This document shows, piece after piece, positions 43,067 through 52,333 of a stretch of DNA of 64,000 nt. A program made the position numbers and the translations under genes. Under the pieces are notes generated by a model. The model had not been told where the DNA came from. It did not search any database and saw only the letters and a program-made list of their open reading frames with translations. The DNA is from Leadbetterella lacustris (lineage in GTDB: Bacteria > Bacteroidota > Bacteroidia > Cytophagales > Spirosomataceae): positions 62,001-126,000 of the forward strand of contig OZ248425.1 in NCBI GenBank assembly GCA_965234335.1, given 5' to 3'. The stretch's first letter is position 1. Each line of letters opens with the position of its first letter.

Positions 43067-43165
43067 AAGTTAACATACATTAATCTTTTTGCTGGTGCTG
43101 TTGGAATCTCAGAAGGTTTTTTTAGAGCTGTTTTTCTAGAGATTACCTACAAAACACAATTTTAA
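43067..43165 (+). pseudogene. Relic of a DNA cytosine-C5 methyltransferase N-terminus
   Basis: Directly after the XRE stop the frame reads KLTYINLFAGAVGISEGFF, then RAVFLEITYKTQF and a stop. Cytosine-C5 methyltransferases begin with such a stretch (motif I FAGAGGxSEGF). Here the second glycine of the motif is valine, the start ATG is gone, and the frame ends after 32 codons where about 300 more would be expected. DinD begins one base after the stop. Confidence 0.85.
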
Positions 43166-43166
43166 G

Positions 43167-44006
43167 ATGGAACAAACTACGATAATAAACTTAAATAATC
43201 GATTTGAAGAATATGCATACCAACAAGATGGTGTTGAATATTGGTTAGCTCGTGAATTGCAAGAATTACTGGGCTATGCAGATTGGCGAAATTTCTTAAA
43301 TGCGATAGCCAAAGCAAAAGAAAGCTGCAAAACCACCAATGAAGCAGTTTCAGATCATTTTGTTGACGTCAACAAAACGATACCAATGCCCAAAGGTGCA
43401 AGCAAAATTGTAGAAGATTGCATGCTTACCCGATATGCATGTTACCTAATTGCCCAAAACGGTGACCCAAAAAAAGAACAGGTAGCTTTTGCTCAAAGTT
43501 ATTTTGCTATTCAAACTCGCAAGCAAGAGTTATTAGAAGAGCGTATCCAATTAATGGAACGCTTGCAGGCACGAGAAAAATTGGCAGCCACAGAAACCGA
43601 ACTTTCCAAAAATATTTATGAAAGAGGAGTAGACAATAAAGGCTTTGCCAATATTCGTAGCCGAGGCGATTGGGCTTTGTTTGGAGGAAATAATACCAGC
43701 GAAATGAAACGCAAATTAGGAATCAAAGAAAACAGACCTTTAGCAGATTTCTTGCCAACCATCACTATTACAGCAAAACAATTAGCAACCGAAATTACCA
43801 ATTTTAATGTTAAAAAAAACGACCTTAAAGGGGAAGGCAACATTACCCAGGAACATGTTAAAAACAACCAAGACATAAGAAAGCTACTAGGAAAAAGTGG
43901 TATAAAACCCGAAGAGCTACCCGCAGAAGAAGATATTAAAAAACTTGAACGCAGGGCAAAAACATTAGACAAAGAAATAGCCAAGAAAAAACTGAAAGGT
44001 AATTAG
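43167..44006 (+). CDS. dinD: DNA-damage-inducible protein D (DinD-like)
   Basis: 279 residues, the usual length. The N-terminal BRO-like domain has YWLARELQELLGYADWRNFLNAIAKAKESC (split), and GASKIVEDCMLTRYACYLIAQNGDP follows; the C-terminal half is charged and helical. E. coli DinD is LexA-controlled and modulates RecA. Here no LexA box is evident and it follows a methyltransferase relic, so it is part of an accessory island. Its biochemical function in this setting is uncertain. Confidence 0.9.
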   Translation: MEQTTIINLNNRFEEYAYQQDGVEYWLARELQELLGYADWRNFLNAIAKAKESCKTTNEAVSDHFVDVNKTIPMPKGASKIVEDCMLTRYACYLIAQNGDPKKEQVAFAQSYFAIQTRKQELLEERIQLMERLQAREKLAATETELSKNIYERGVDNKGFANIRSRGDWALFGGNNTSEMKRKLGIKENRPLADFLPTITITAKQLATEITNFNVKKNDLKGEGNITQEHVKNNQDIRKLLGKSGIKPEELPAEEDIKKLERRAKTLDKEIAKKKLKGN

Positions 44007-44036
44007 GTACATTAAAGTCAAGTTCATATATCAATT

Positions 44037-44110
44037 TTAACCGTAAAGTCGCAATTAATTAATCAATCCCACGTGTATCTAAAGACTTAGTAATGTATGA
44101 TTCATGAAGC
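44037..44110 (-). repeat. Dispersed ~85-bp element, degenerate copy E (reverse orientation)
   Basis: TTAACCGTAAAGTCGCAATT and TGTATCTAAAGACTTAGTAA, then GATTCATGAAGC, correspond to the reverse complement of copies A and B with many changes. Confidence 0.65.
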
Positions 44111-44227
44111 TTATTTTTTTGTTGAAATAGAATAGAGCAAAATTTTATTTATGTTAATTTGCATTTATAAAACAGAAGGCGAATCGGTATATGACTTAAA
44201 AATACGCTTATTACCAAAAAAATATCC

Positions 44228-44608
44228 ATGATAACTGTAGTTTGTGCCATAATAATTATCGAAAATAAGATTTTTGCTGCCCAAAGAAGTCAAAAAATGA
44301 CAATGCCTTTAAAATGGGAGTTTCCAGGGGGTAAATTGGAGCAAAATGAAGATGAAGTTTCTTGTATTAAAAGAGAAATTAAAGAAGAATTAAACATCGA
44401 GATAATTATAGCAAAAAGATTAAACCCCGTAATCCACAAATATTCGAATTTCGAAGTAAAATTAATTCCGTATGTTGCTTATTATCAATCAGGAAAATTA
44501 AATCTAAATGAACACAGAGACTACAAACTACTTAACATTAATGAATTAGACGCCCTAGATTGGGCAGAAGCTGATATTCCAATTTTAAAACAAATAACAC
44601 ACAAATAG
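44228..44608 (+). CDS. NUDIX hydrolase (MutT-like)
   Basis: 126 residues. The NUDIX box is intact: GGKLEQNEDEVSCIKREI and KEELNI match G-x5-E-x7-REUxEExGU. The region before it, KWEFPGG, is as in MutT/8-oxo-dGTP diphosphatases. It hydrolyses a nucleoside triphosphate or related diphosphate compound; the true substrate is unknown. It starts 2 bases before the helicase gene and is surely co-transcribed with it, so it probably serves the same system rather than general sanitation. Confidence 0.9.
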   Translation: MITVVCAIIIIENKIFAAQRSQKMTMPLKWEFPGGKLEQNEDEVSCIKREIKEELNIEIIIAKRLNPVIHKYSNFEVKLIPYVAYYQSGKLNLNEHRDYKLLNINELDALDWAEADIPILKQITHK

Positions 44609-44610
44609 TT

Positions 44611-47600
44611 ATGTTAGAAGGTATATACGAAGAGTTGGTAACAAAACTTGTTAATCATAAAATTAATGAGCTTGATAAAACCTATTTTCAAATAAAGAAA
44701 ACAGAAATTGATAAGGCTGAAGCCGCCCAATTACTTTCAACTCATATTGGCAAATCAATAAGACATGCTTTAACACTCATAAAAGGAGACGATATTCTCG
44801 ACACTCAAATAGATATCGCAAATAAAATAATACGTTTTCTAAAAGATGAATTTAAAAAAGAAGACTTTGAAGATGATTTAATCGAAACAGAAGGAAAAAT
44901 ATTAAGGGCAGTTTTTTCCAAAATTGATTCTCATTTTTCAGATTTAGACTTACACCTTAAGGAAATAACACCTTATACTCGGTTAATACATAGTGAACTT
45001 TTTACTGGCGGAAATTCTGCGACATCACTTGAAAGTGAGCTAAGAAAAGAAATATTATCTTCCAATAAAATAGATTTGCTTGTATCGTTCATAAAATGGC
45101 AAGGAATAAGGATTTTGGAGAAAGAGCTTGTTGAATTTACAAAAAGAGGTGGAAAGTTACGGGTTATAACAACAACCTATGTCGGTGCCACAGATTCAAA
45201 AGCCATTGAGTTTTTATCTTCACTTGAAAATACCGAAATAAAAATATCATACAACACAGGAAATGAAAGATTACATGCGAAGGCTTATTTATTCATAAGA
45301 AACTCTGGATTTCATACAGGTTATATTGGTTCATCAAATTTTTCTCGTTCAGCATTAACAGATGGCTTAGAATGGAATTTGAAAATTACAACAAATGAAG
45401 TAAGCCACATAATAGATAAGTTTAGAAAAACCTTTGAATCATATTGGCAAAATTCAGAATTTGAAACTTTTGACAAAAACATTCATGTTGAAAAACTTAA
45501 ATCAGCACTAAAACAAGGCAAGTTTTCTAAGGAATATACTAATTCTACAACTTATTTTGATTTAAAACCTTTCCCTTATCAAAATGAGATTTTGGAAAAA
45601 CTTGATGTTGAAAGACATATTCATAATAGATTCAAAAATCTACTAGTCGCAGCAACAGGAACGGGAAAAACTGTAATTTCAGCTTTTGATTATAAAAACT
45701 TCAGGTTGAAAAATAAAGCATCAAAATTACTTTTCGTTGCCCATAGAAAAGAAATCCTTCAACAGGCAATGGCAACATTTCAAGGGGTTTTAAAAGATAA
45801 TAATTTTGGTCAACTTTGGGTGGATGGCATTGAACCAACTAATAATGAGTTTGTTTTTGCCTCTGTTCAAACTTTAAATAATCGTTTAAAAAACTTAAAT
45901 TTTAAGCCAGATTATTACGATTACATAATTATTGATGAGGTTCATCATATTGCAGCAAATACTTATCGTCCAATAATTAATTATTTTAAACCAAAAATAC
46001 TTTTAGGATTAACTGCAACCCCTGAAAGAATGGACGGCGAAGATATTTTAGAAGACTTCTGCAATAAAATTGCGGCTGAAATTAGATTGCCTGAGGCGTT
46101 AAACAAAAAATTGCTTTCTCCATTTCAATATTTCGGAATAACCGATAGTATAGATTTAAGTAATGTAAAATGGGAAAAAGGCAAATATTCGGTAAGTGAG
46201 TTAAATAATATTTACACAAAGAATAATATTAGAATTAATCAAATAATAAATAGTTTAGATAAATATACGCTAGACTTAAATGATTTAAGAGCAATTGGCT
46301 TTTGTGTTTCTGTAGAACATGCCACATTTATGGCTGAAAAATTCAATCTAGCTGGACTAAAATCAAGATATTTAACGAGTAAAAATAGCACGGAAAGAGA
46401 TAAAATTCGAGACGATTTTAAAAACAAAAACTTCAATTATCTATTTGTAGTCGATATTTTTAATGAGGGCGTAGATATTCCGGAAATTGACACTGTATTG
46501 TTTTTAAGACCGACAGAAAGTTTAACCGTTTTTCTTCAACAACTTGGTCGTGGATTAAGATTAGCTGAGGGTAAAGATTGTTTAACAGTACTTGATTTTG
46601 TTGGAAATTCCAGGCCTGAATATGATTTTGAAAGTAAGTTCAGGGCCTTAATTGGTAAAACTAAAACCTCTGTTCAAAAAGAGATAGAAGATGGTTTCCC
46701 TCATCTCCCTTTGGGTTGTTCAATTGTACTTGAAAAAAAAGCAAAAGAAACTATCTTAGACAACATCAAAAGAGCCACAACACTCAACATTAATCAATTA
46801 ATTACTAAAATCAGAAACTATAAACACCATACGACTCTTCCATTTTCATTAAAAAACTTTATTGAGTTTAACAATATCCCAATTGAGATAATTTATAAAA
46901 AAGATAATTGGTCAAGATTATGTCAAAAAGCAGGAATTATCGAAGACTTTAATTCAAAAAATGAAAAAGAAATTTATTCTGCAATCTCTAATAAATGGAT
47001 TTCTGTAAAATCACTAAGTTACTATAATTTTATCTTAGAACTCGCCAAGATTGATTTCAACATAAAAAATAGAGATTTTTCAGATGCTGAAAAAATAATG
47101 CTTTTAATGTTACACTACGATGTTTGGCAAAAGCAAGGAGGTTTCAATTCTCTGGAAGAGAGCATTCAAGAAATTGGGAAAAACAAAGTTTTGGTAAAAG
47201 AAATTGTCGAATTTTTAGAAATTCAAGTTGATAAAATTGACTTTATCGAGTCTGAAATAGAATTGCCTTACGCTCAACCTCTAAAACTTCATTCTAGATA
47301 TACTAGAGATCAAATTTTAGTAGCCTTTGGATTAAGTACATTCGAAAAAAAGTCTTCAAATAGAGAAGGATGTGCTGAGAATAAAGCTTTAAATACTGAA
47401 TTGTTATTTATAGACCTAATAAAATCGGAAGAAGACTTTTCTCCAACTACAATGTACGATGATTATGCTATAAGTGAAACGTTATTTCATTGGCAGAGTC
47501 AAAATGCATCTAAACCAGAAATCGGTAGAGGTTTGTCATACATAACTCAAAAAGAAACTAAAAAAAAGATATTATTATTCGTAAGAGAAAAATCAAAAGA

Positions 47601-47751
47601 TGAATTTGGAAATACAATGGGATATGTATTTATAGGTGAAGGAAACTTAAAAGAATATGAAGGCTCGAAACCAATGAGTATTAAATGGGAATTAAATGAA
47701 CCCATTCCCAACTATCTTTGGAAAGATTCAGCCAAGTTATCAGTTGGATAA
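44611..47751 (+). CDS. PLD-nuclease/superfamily 2 helicase, DUF3427-like C-terminus
   Basis: 1046 residues. Order: helical N-terminus (1-105); phospholipase-D-like nuclease (about 110-285) with H222/K224 in RLHAKAYLF and GSSNFSRSAL; SF2 helicase with Walker A ATGTGKT (348-354), DEVH box 442-445, TATPERMDG and motif VI QQLGRGLRLAEGK; then about 350 C-terminal residues resembling the DUF3427 region. Intact and coupled to the NUDIX gene upstream. Base composition is even more AT-rich than its neighbours. Such helicases are found in defence-type islands; nuclease-helicase action on foreign DNA is an inference. Confidence 0.9.
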   Translation: MLEGIYEELVTKLVNHKINELDKTYFQIKKTEIDKAEAAQLLSTHIGKSIRHALTLIKGDDILDTQIDIANKIIRFLKDEFKKEDFEDDLIETEGKILRAVFSKIDSHFSDLDLHLKEITPYTRLIHSELFTGGNSATSLESELRKEILSSNKIDLLVSFIKWQGIRILEKELVEFTKRGGKLRVITTTYVGATDSKAIEFLSSLENTEIKISYNTGNERLHAKAYLFIRNSGFHTGYIGSSNFSRSALTDGLEWNLKITTNEVSHIIDKFRKTFESYWQNSEFETFDKNIHVEKLKSALKQGKFSKEYTNSTTYFDLKPFPYQNEILEKLDVERHIHNRFKNLLVAATGTGKTVISAFDYKNFRLKNKASKLLFVAHRKEILQQAMATFQGVLKDNNFGQLWVDGIEPTNNEFVFASVQTLNNRLKNLNFKPDYYDYIIIDEVHHIAANTYRPIINYFKPKILLGLTATPERMDGEDILEDFCNKIAAEIRLPEALNKKLLSPFQYFGITDSIDLSNVKWEKGKYSVSELNNIYTKNNIRINQIINSLDKYTLDLNDLRAIGFCVSVEHATFMAEKFNLAGLKSRYLTSKNSTERDKIRDDFKNKNFNYLFVVDIFNEGVDIPEIDTVLFLRPTESLTVFLQQLGRGLRLAEGKDCLTVLDFVGNSRPEYDFESKFRALIGKTKTSVQKEIEDGFPHLPLGCSIVLEKKAKETILDNIKRATTLNINQLITKIRNYKHHTTLPFSLKNFIEFNNIPIEIIYKKDNWSRLCQKAGIIEDFNSKNEKEIYSAISNKWISVKSLSYYNFILELAKIDFNIKNRDFSDAEKIMLLMLHYDVWQKQGGFNSLEESIQEIGKNKVLVKEIVEFLEIQVDKIDFIESEIELPYAQPLKLHSRYTRDQILVAFGLSTFEKKSSNREGCAENKALNTELLFIDLIKSEEDFSPTTMYDDYAISETLFHWQSQNASKPEIGRGLSYITQKETKKKILLFVREKSKDEFGNTMGYVFIGEGNLKEYEGSKPMSIKWELNEPIPNYLWKDSAKLSVG

Positions 47752-47936
47752 TTTTTCTGTTTTTTAAATGACTATCTGTCCAATAAATTGCTTCAAATTT
47801 CAAAAGCAAACATGCCAAACTTCGAAAAATACTAATAGTGCATCATAGGTATTTTAGATGCATACTTCGTAGATTGATAAATAGCGATAGCATTTTATAT
47901 TAAATTGCAAACAAAACATATCCGTTGTTATAAAGG

Positions 47937-48923
47937 ATGAACCCGAAACAAATTTTATTATACCAATCTGGCACCGAAAGCGTAAATGTGGAGGTAACAT
48001 TTGACAAAGGCAATTTTTGGCTTAGCCAAAAGGCTATGGCTGGGCTCTTTGGGGTTGATAGAAGTGTAATTACTAAACATTTAAAAAACATTTTCTTAAA
48101 AGCTGAATTATTAGAAAATTCAGTATGTGCAAAATTTGCACATACTGCTATTGATGGAAAAGTCTATTCTACTCAGTTTTATCGTCTCGATGCAGTTCTT
48201 GCTGTAGGCTACAGAGTTAATTCTGTTCAAGCTATGCAGTTTAGAAAATGGGCCACAGAAACTTTAAATGAGTTTATAATCAAAGGATTTGTGATGGATG
48301 ATGATAGGCTGAAACAAGGAAAAAGTTTTGGGCAAGATTATTTCGACGAATTATTGGAGCGAATCCGTGAAATAAGAAACAGCGAGCGTAGATTTTATCA
48401 AAAAATCACTGACTTATATGCCCTCAGTACTGATTATGATAAAGAAAGTGAGCAAACAAAATCATTCTTCGGAATGGTACAAAACAAATTACATTGGGCC
48501 ATAACAGGAAAAACTGCCGCTGAAATTATATATACAGAGGCCGATGCCACCAAATTGTTTATGGGATTGAAAACTTGGAAATCTGCTCCGGATGGAAAAA
48601 TAATGAAAAGTGACGTGAATGTGGCAAAGAATTATTTGTCGCACCAGCATATTTCCGAATTGAATAGAATTGTTTCGGCATATTTAGACTTAGCAGAAAA
48701 CAATGCTCAGAGAGGTTTGGCATTTGATATGACAGCATGGATAAAATTCTTAGACGGATTTTTAGAGCTTTCAAACTACCCTATTCTTCGAGACAAAGGG
48801 AAAATTACAATGTTAGAGGCTAAATTGAAGGCCGAAACAGAATATAAAATATTTAGAGTAATTCAGGATAAATATTTTGAAAGTGACTTTGACCAAGAAA
48901 TCAAAAAACTGCAAAACAAATGA
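47937..48923 (+). CDS. RhuM family protein
   Basis: 328 residues. Typical RhuM sequence: VNVEVTFDKGNFWLSQKAMA, LFGVDRSVITKHLKNIF, FAHTAIDGKVYSTQFYRLDA, GYRVNSVQAMQFRKWA, and the C-terminal half starting near ALSTDYDKESEQTKSFF. The family is related to KilA/BRO-like DNA-binding proteins and is often on islands and prophages. Its function is not established in general. Stands alone, 185 bases after the helicase. Confidence 0.9.
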   Translation: MNPKQILLYQSGTESVNVEVTFDKGNFWLSQKAMAGLFGVDRSVITKHLKNIFLKAELLENSVCAKFAHTAIDGKVYSTQFYRLDAVLAVGYRVNSVQAMQFRKWATETLNEFIIKGFVMDDDRLKQGKSFGQDYFDELLERIREIRNSERRFYQKITDLYALSTDYDKESEQTKSFFGMVQNKLHWAITGKTAAEIIYTEADATKLFMGLKTWKSAPDGKIMKSDVNVAKNYLSHQHISELNRIVSAYLDLAENNAQRGLAFDMTAWIKFLDGFLELSNYPILRDKGKITMLEAKLKAETEYKIFRVIQDKYFESDFDQEIKKLQNK

Positions 48924-49062
48924 TAATTTTGGAATCAATTAAAAATTCACTCCAAATGATTGAATTCATATAACATTGAACATCTTCAAAATCTAAATAA
49001 TCAATCGGTTACAGATTATAACCAAAGAATATCGTATTACTTTTGTCCAAAAATCACTAGTC

Positions 49063-49388
49063 ATGCCAAACCTAGAAAAATACCTATAAACCATCATCGG
49101 CAACATCGTAGCTTATGCACCGAAATTGGTGGGTGCCATTGCGGTTTTGATTATTTGCTTTTGGGCAGCCAACAAACTCGAGAAAGCGGTGATCAAACGC
49201 CTCAAACGCTCCAATTTTTCGCCCGAAATCACTTCTTTTTTGGGGTCGATGTTTAGCGTTGTTCTCAAATCAGGGGTTCTGCTGATGGCGGCTGGCAAAG
49301 CGGGTTTGGACACTTCGGCTTTGGTGGGCCAGCTGGGTTTGCGGTGGGCTTGGCACTGCAAGACGGCTTGGGTAAATCGCATCGGGTA
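49063..49388 (+). pseudogene. Broken partial copy of mscS
   Basis: From its ATG it matches the first ~330 bases of the intact mscS at 50378 at high identity, but codon 9 is TAA (CAA in the intact copy). Later a deletion of about 9 bases and other changes disrupt the frame (for example around 49332). The homology begins exactly at the start codon: sequence before it is unrelated to that before the intact gene. The remaining two-thirds of the gene is absent. Confidence 0.9.
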
Positions 49389-49546
49389 AAGGGAAACTCA
49401 TTATTAATCCCTATAATTTGGATGTTATTTGCTTTTTTTCAATTCAATAAATTCTAAATGTCAAAATAATCTTCCCAAATTCCTTAGCAACCAATTTCCA
49501 GATAAAGCTATTATCTTCACGTTAAAATCACACTAAAAAACAAAAG

Positions 49547-50377
49547 ATGAAAGACCTAAAACTTTTCGATAGCAAGAAAATACGCTCCAGCTGGGATGCT
49601 GAGCAAGAAAAATGGTATTTTTCTATAGTAGACGTTATAGATACCTTGACGGAACAGTCAAATCATCAAAGTGCCAGAAATTACTGGAAAGTACTAAAGA
49701 GTAGATTAAAAAAAGAAGGAAATGAAACGGTTACAAATTGTAACCGGTTGAAATTATTAGCGGAGGATGGTAAGTACCGAGAAACAGATGTGGCTGACAC
49801 CGAGCAGCTCTTCCGTTTGATTCAGTCCATACCTTCGCCAAAGGCTGAGCCATTTAAGCAATGGTTGGCCAAGGTGGGTTATGAACGAATAGAAGAAAGC
49901 CAAGATCCAGAAAAAAGCATAGATAGAGCTATGGAAAATTATCAAAACCTAGGCTACAGCACCGCTTGGATAAACCAAAGGCTGAAAAGCATTGAGGTTA
50001 GAAAAGAACTTACTGACGAATGGGAGAATAGAGGCGTAAAGCAAAGGCAAGAGTTTGCTACTTTGACCGATATTATTACGCAAGCTTGGAGTGGAAAAAC
50101 GGTAAAGCAATACAAGGAATTTAAAACGCTAAAAAAAGAGAATCTGAGAGACAACATGACCAATCTTGAATTGGTGCTGAACATGCTGGCAGAAGCCACC
50201 ACCACAGAAATAAGTAAAGAAACCAACCCTGAAACTTTCTCAGACAACGTTAAAGTTGCTAAAAAAGGTGGTCAGATAGCCGGAAACACCAGAAAAGAAA
50301 TAGAACAACAAACTGGCAAAAAAATAGTGAGCAAAGTGAATGCAAAAATATTGAAAGAACCCAAGAAGCTAAATTAA
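49547..50377 (+). CDS. BRO-family / phage antirepressor-like protein
   Basis: 276 residues. Family stretches: RSSWDAEQEKWYFSIVDVID (BRO-N), NYWKVLKSRLKKEG, LLAEDGKYRETDVADTEQ, RLIQSIPSPKAEPFKQWL, and NLRDNMTNLELVLNMLAEAT near the C-terminus with TKGGQIAGNTRKEIE-like sequence. DNA-binding protein of phage/mobile origin. Its stop codon TAA abuts the ATG of mscS, and a broken mscS copy precedes it, implying insertion at the mscS start. Confidence 0.88.
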   Translation: MKDLKLFDSKKIRSSWDAEQEKWYFSIVDVIDTLTEQSNHQSARNYWKVLKSRLKKEGNETVTNCNRLKLLAEDGKYRETDVADTEQLFRLIQSIPSPKAEPFKQWLAKVGYERIEESQDPEKSIDRAMENYQNLGYSTAWINQRLKSIEVRKELTDEWENRGVKQRQEFATLTDIITQAWSGKTVKQYKEFKTLKKENLRDNMTNLELVLNMLAEATTTEISKETNPETFSDNVKVAKKGGQIAGNTRKEIEQQTGKKIVSKVNAKILKEPKKLN

Positions 50378-51196
50378 ATGCCAAACCTAGAAAAATACCT
50401 ACAAACTATCATCGACAACATCGTAGCTTACGCACCTAAATTGGTGGGTGCCATTGCGGTTTTGATTATTGGCTTTTGGGCGGCCAACAAACTCGAGAAG
50501 GCGGTGATCGAACGCCTCAAACGCTCCAATTTTTCACCCGAAATCACTTCTTTCTTAGGGTCTATGTTTGGCGTTGTTCTCAAAATTGCCTTTTTGTTGA
50601 TATCTGCCAGTATGGCGGGCTTTGATACATCGGCCTTGGTGGGTATGCTGGCGGCTGCCGGTTTTGCCGTTGGTTTGGCCCTACAGGGTGGCCTCGGAAA
50701 CTTTGCGTCTGGAATTATGATATTGGTTTTTAAACCCTACAAAGTGGGCGATTGGATTGATTTTAATGGCAAGTTTGGCAAGGTAGAGGAAATTCAAATA
50801 TTCAACACGCTGATGGTTTCGCCCGGATTTAAAACCTTTATTGTTCCCAATGGGCAAATTACCTCCAACATGATAACCAATTACTCAAAAAAAGGAAGCA
50901 TCAGGCTCGACATCAAGCTTCAGGTGCCTTATGAGGAGAGTTTCCCGAAAGTAAAAGAAATTATAGCGTCTGTTTTGGACACCATTCCTCAGGTATTAAA
51001 AAATCCGCAGCCCCAGGTGGGCATTGAGCATTTCGACAATTTTTTTATACAAATCAGTATCAAACCATTTGTGCACCCCAATGATTTCACAGATGTTACC
51101 TACGAAATACGTCAGAAAATAAAAACTACTTTAGGCCAGAATGGCGTGCGAGTAAGATACCCCGACAGTGTGAGTTTGGGCGATTTTGGAGCGTAA
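50378..51196 (+). CDS. mscS: Small-conductance mechanosensitive channel MscS
   Basis: 272 residues, usual length. Three membrane helices (about 13-35, 58-80, 83-110), with pore helix glycines/alanines in GMLAAAGFAVGLALQGGLGNFASG, then the beta domain with KPYKVGDWIDFNGKFGKVEEI and IVPNGQITSNMITNYS. It opens on membrane tension to release solutes in hypo-osmotic shock. Its native promoter seems to have been displaced, because the BRO gene ends directly at its start; expression may now be through that gene. Confidence 0.95.
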   Translation: MPNLEKYLQTIIDNIVAYAPKLVGAIAVLIIGFWAANKLEKAVIERLKRSNFSPEITSFLGSMFGVVLKIAFLLISASMAGFDTSALVGMLAAAGFAVGLALQGGLGNFASGIMILVFKPYKVGDWIDFNGKFGKVEEIQIFNTLMVSPGFKTFIVPNGQITSNMITNYSKKGSIRLDIKLQVPYEESFPKVKEIIASVLDTIPQVLKNPQPQVGIEHFDNFFIQISIKPFVHPNDFTDVTYEIRQKIKTTLGQNGVRVRYPDSVSLGDFGA

Positions 51197-51208
51197 AAGA
51201 TTGATTTG

Positions 51209-51967
51209 TTAAAGAAAAAAATCTAAGACCAAATAGAATAAAGAAGGACAAAGCAAACAGCCCAAGCCTGTGTAAAAAGTGGCCGTAACTGCTCCGTAAG
51301 GCACCAAAGCGGGGTCTGTAGCCGCCAATCCTGCCGAAACGCCGGAGTTGGTGCCCATCAAACCACCAAAAGCCATGGCCGCTGCGGGATTGTTTAAGCC
51401 TACCCTTTTGGCCAAAAGTGGCGTAAGAATAGTAACCAAAATGGCCTTTAAAACGCCAATGGCGATACTGAGAGCGATGACCTCGGAGCTTGCACCCAAG
51501 GCTGCACCCGTAACCGGTCCAACGATATAGGTGCACGAGCCCGCCCCTATGGTACAGAGACTTGCGGCATCACGAATGCCCCAAACATAGGCCAATGCCA
51601 CTCCAAAAACAAAGAAAAAAACTATACCAAAAAGCAAGGAAACCAAACCCAGCCATCCGGCCTTTTTCATGGTAAGGTAGCTGGCACCCATGGCCGTGGC
51701 TACGATGGTAAAATCTCTGAACATAGAACCACCAAAAACTCCTAGGCCCTTCAGAAAAGGCAAATCAGAGAGGCCTTTTTCGCCATTGGTGATTACCCCA
51801 CCAAAATACGCCAAAATCAAACCCGCCAAAATAGCGATGGCCGAACCAGGCAAATAGCCTTTAAGGATTTTCTTGGAAAATACTTCAGAAAGAAAAGCAA
51901 GGACACCTATGACCAAAAAGCCTACTATGAGGCCATTTTTATCTATAAAATTCTCAAAAATCTCCAT
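51209..51967 (-). CDS. madM: Malonate transporter subunit MadM
   Basis: 252 residues, about eight membrane segments with glycine-rich turns (PGSAIAILAGLILAYFGG; GLMGTNSGVSAGLAATDPAL). It matches MadM of the two-component sodium-malonate symporter. It pairs with MadL (3-base gap upstream in the same direction). Inner membrane. The operon partner matB activates the imported malonate. Confidence 0.88.
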   Translation of the reverse strand: MEIFENFIDKNGLIVGFLVIGVLAFLSEVFSKKILKGYLPGSAIAILAGLILAYFGGVITNGEKGLSDLPFLKGLGVFGGSMFRDFTIVATAMGASYLTMKKAGWLGLVSLLFGIVFFFVFGVALAYVWGIRDAASLCTIGAGSCTYIVGPVTGAALGASSEVIALSIAIGVLKAILVTILTPLLAKRVGLNNPAAAMAFGGLMGTNSGVSAGLAATDPALVPYGAVTATFYTGLGCLLCPSLFYLVLDFFL

Positions 51968-51970
51968 GTA

Positions 51971-52333
51971 TTATTTTTGGCTAAGCTTGATTAAATAAGG
52001 CAAAGTAAAAAAAGCAGCTACCACCGGCACCACACCCACCAATACAGCCAAAAAACCACTCGAAACAGCCACTTTAACGTTTTGAGAAGCACTCATGGCG
52101 ATGATGACGGGAATATACATTTTGTTCCAAAAATCTACGCCCTTTTCAAATTCCGTGTCGACCCAACCTTTTTTCTGTAGCCATTCTTTGCACAGCAGAA
52201 GTATAATCATGGCAAAGCCCACTCCGCCAACGTTGGCCTTTACGCCTAAAAATTGGCCGAGATACTCTCCACAAAGTTGGCCCGTAAGATAAGAAAAGGC
52301 CAAGATGGCCACTCCGTAAATAATCATATTCAA
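51971..52333 (-). CDS. madL: Malonate transporter subunit MadL
   Basis: 120 residues, four hydrophobic segments; IYGVAILAFSYLTGQLCGEY and FWNKMYIPVIIAMSASQNV are MadL stretches. It overlaps the matB stop by four bases (ATGA) and is followed by madM after 3 bases, so all three form one operon. Confidence 0.88.
   Translation of the reverse strand: MNMIIYGVAILAFSYLTGQLCGEYLGQFLGVKANVGGVGFAMIILLLCKEWLQKKGWVDTEFEKGVDFWNKMYIPVIIAMSASQNVKVAVSSGFLAVLVGVVPVVAAFFTLPYLIKLSQK

Noticed and set aside
49728..49747. Near-perfect palindrome CGGTTACAAATTGTAACCG inside the BRO gene
   Set aside because: It falls in the conserved coding stretch VTNCN of this family, so it is probably a by-product of codons.
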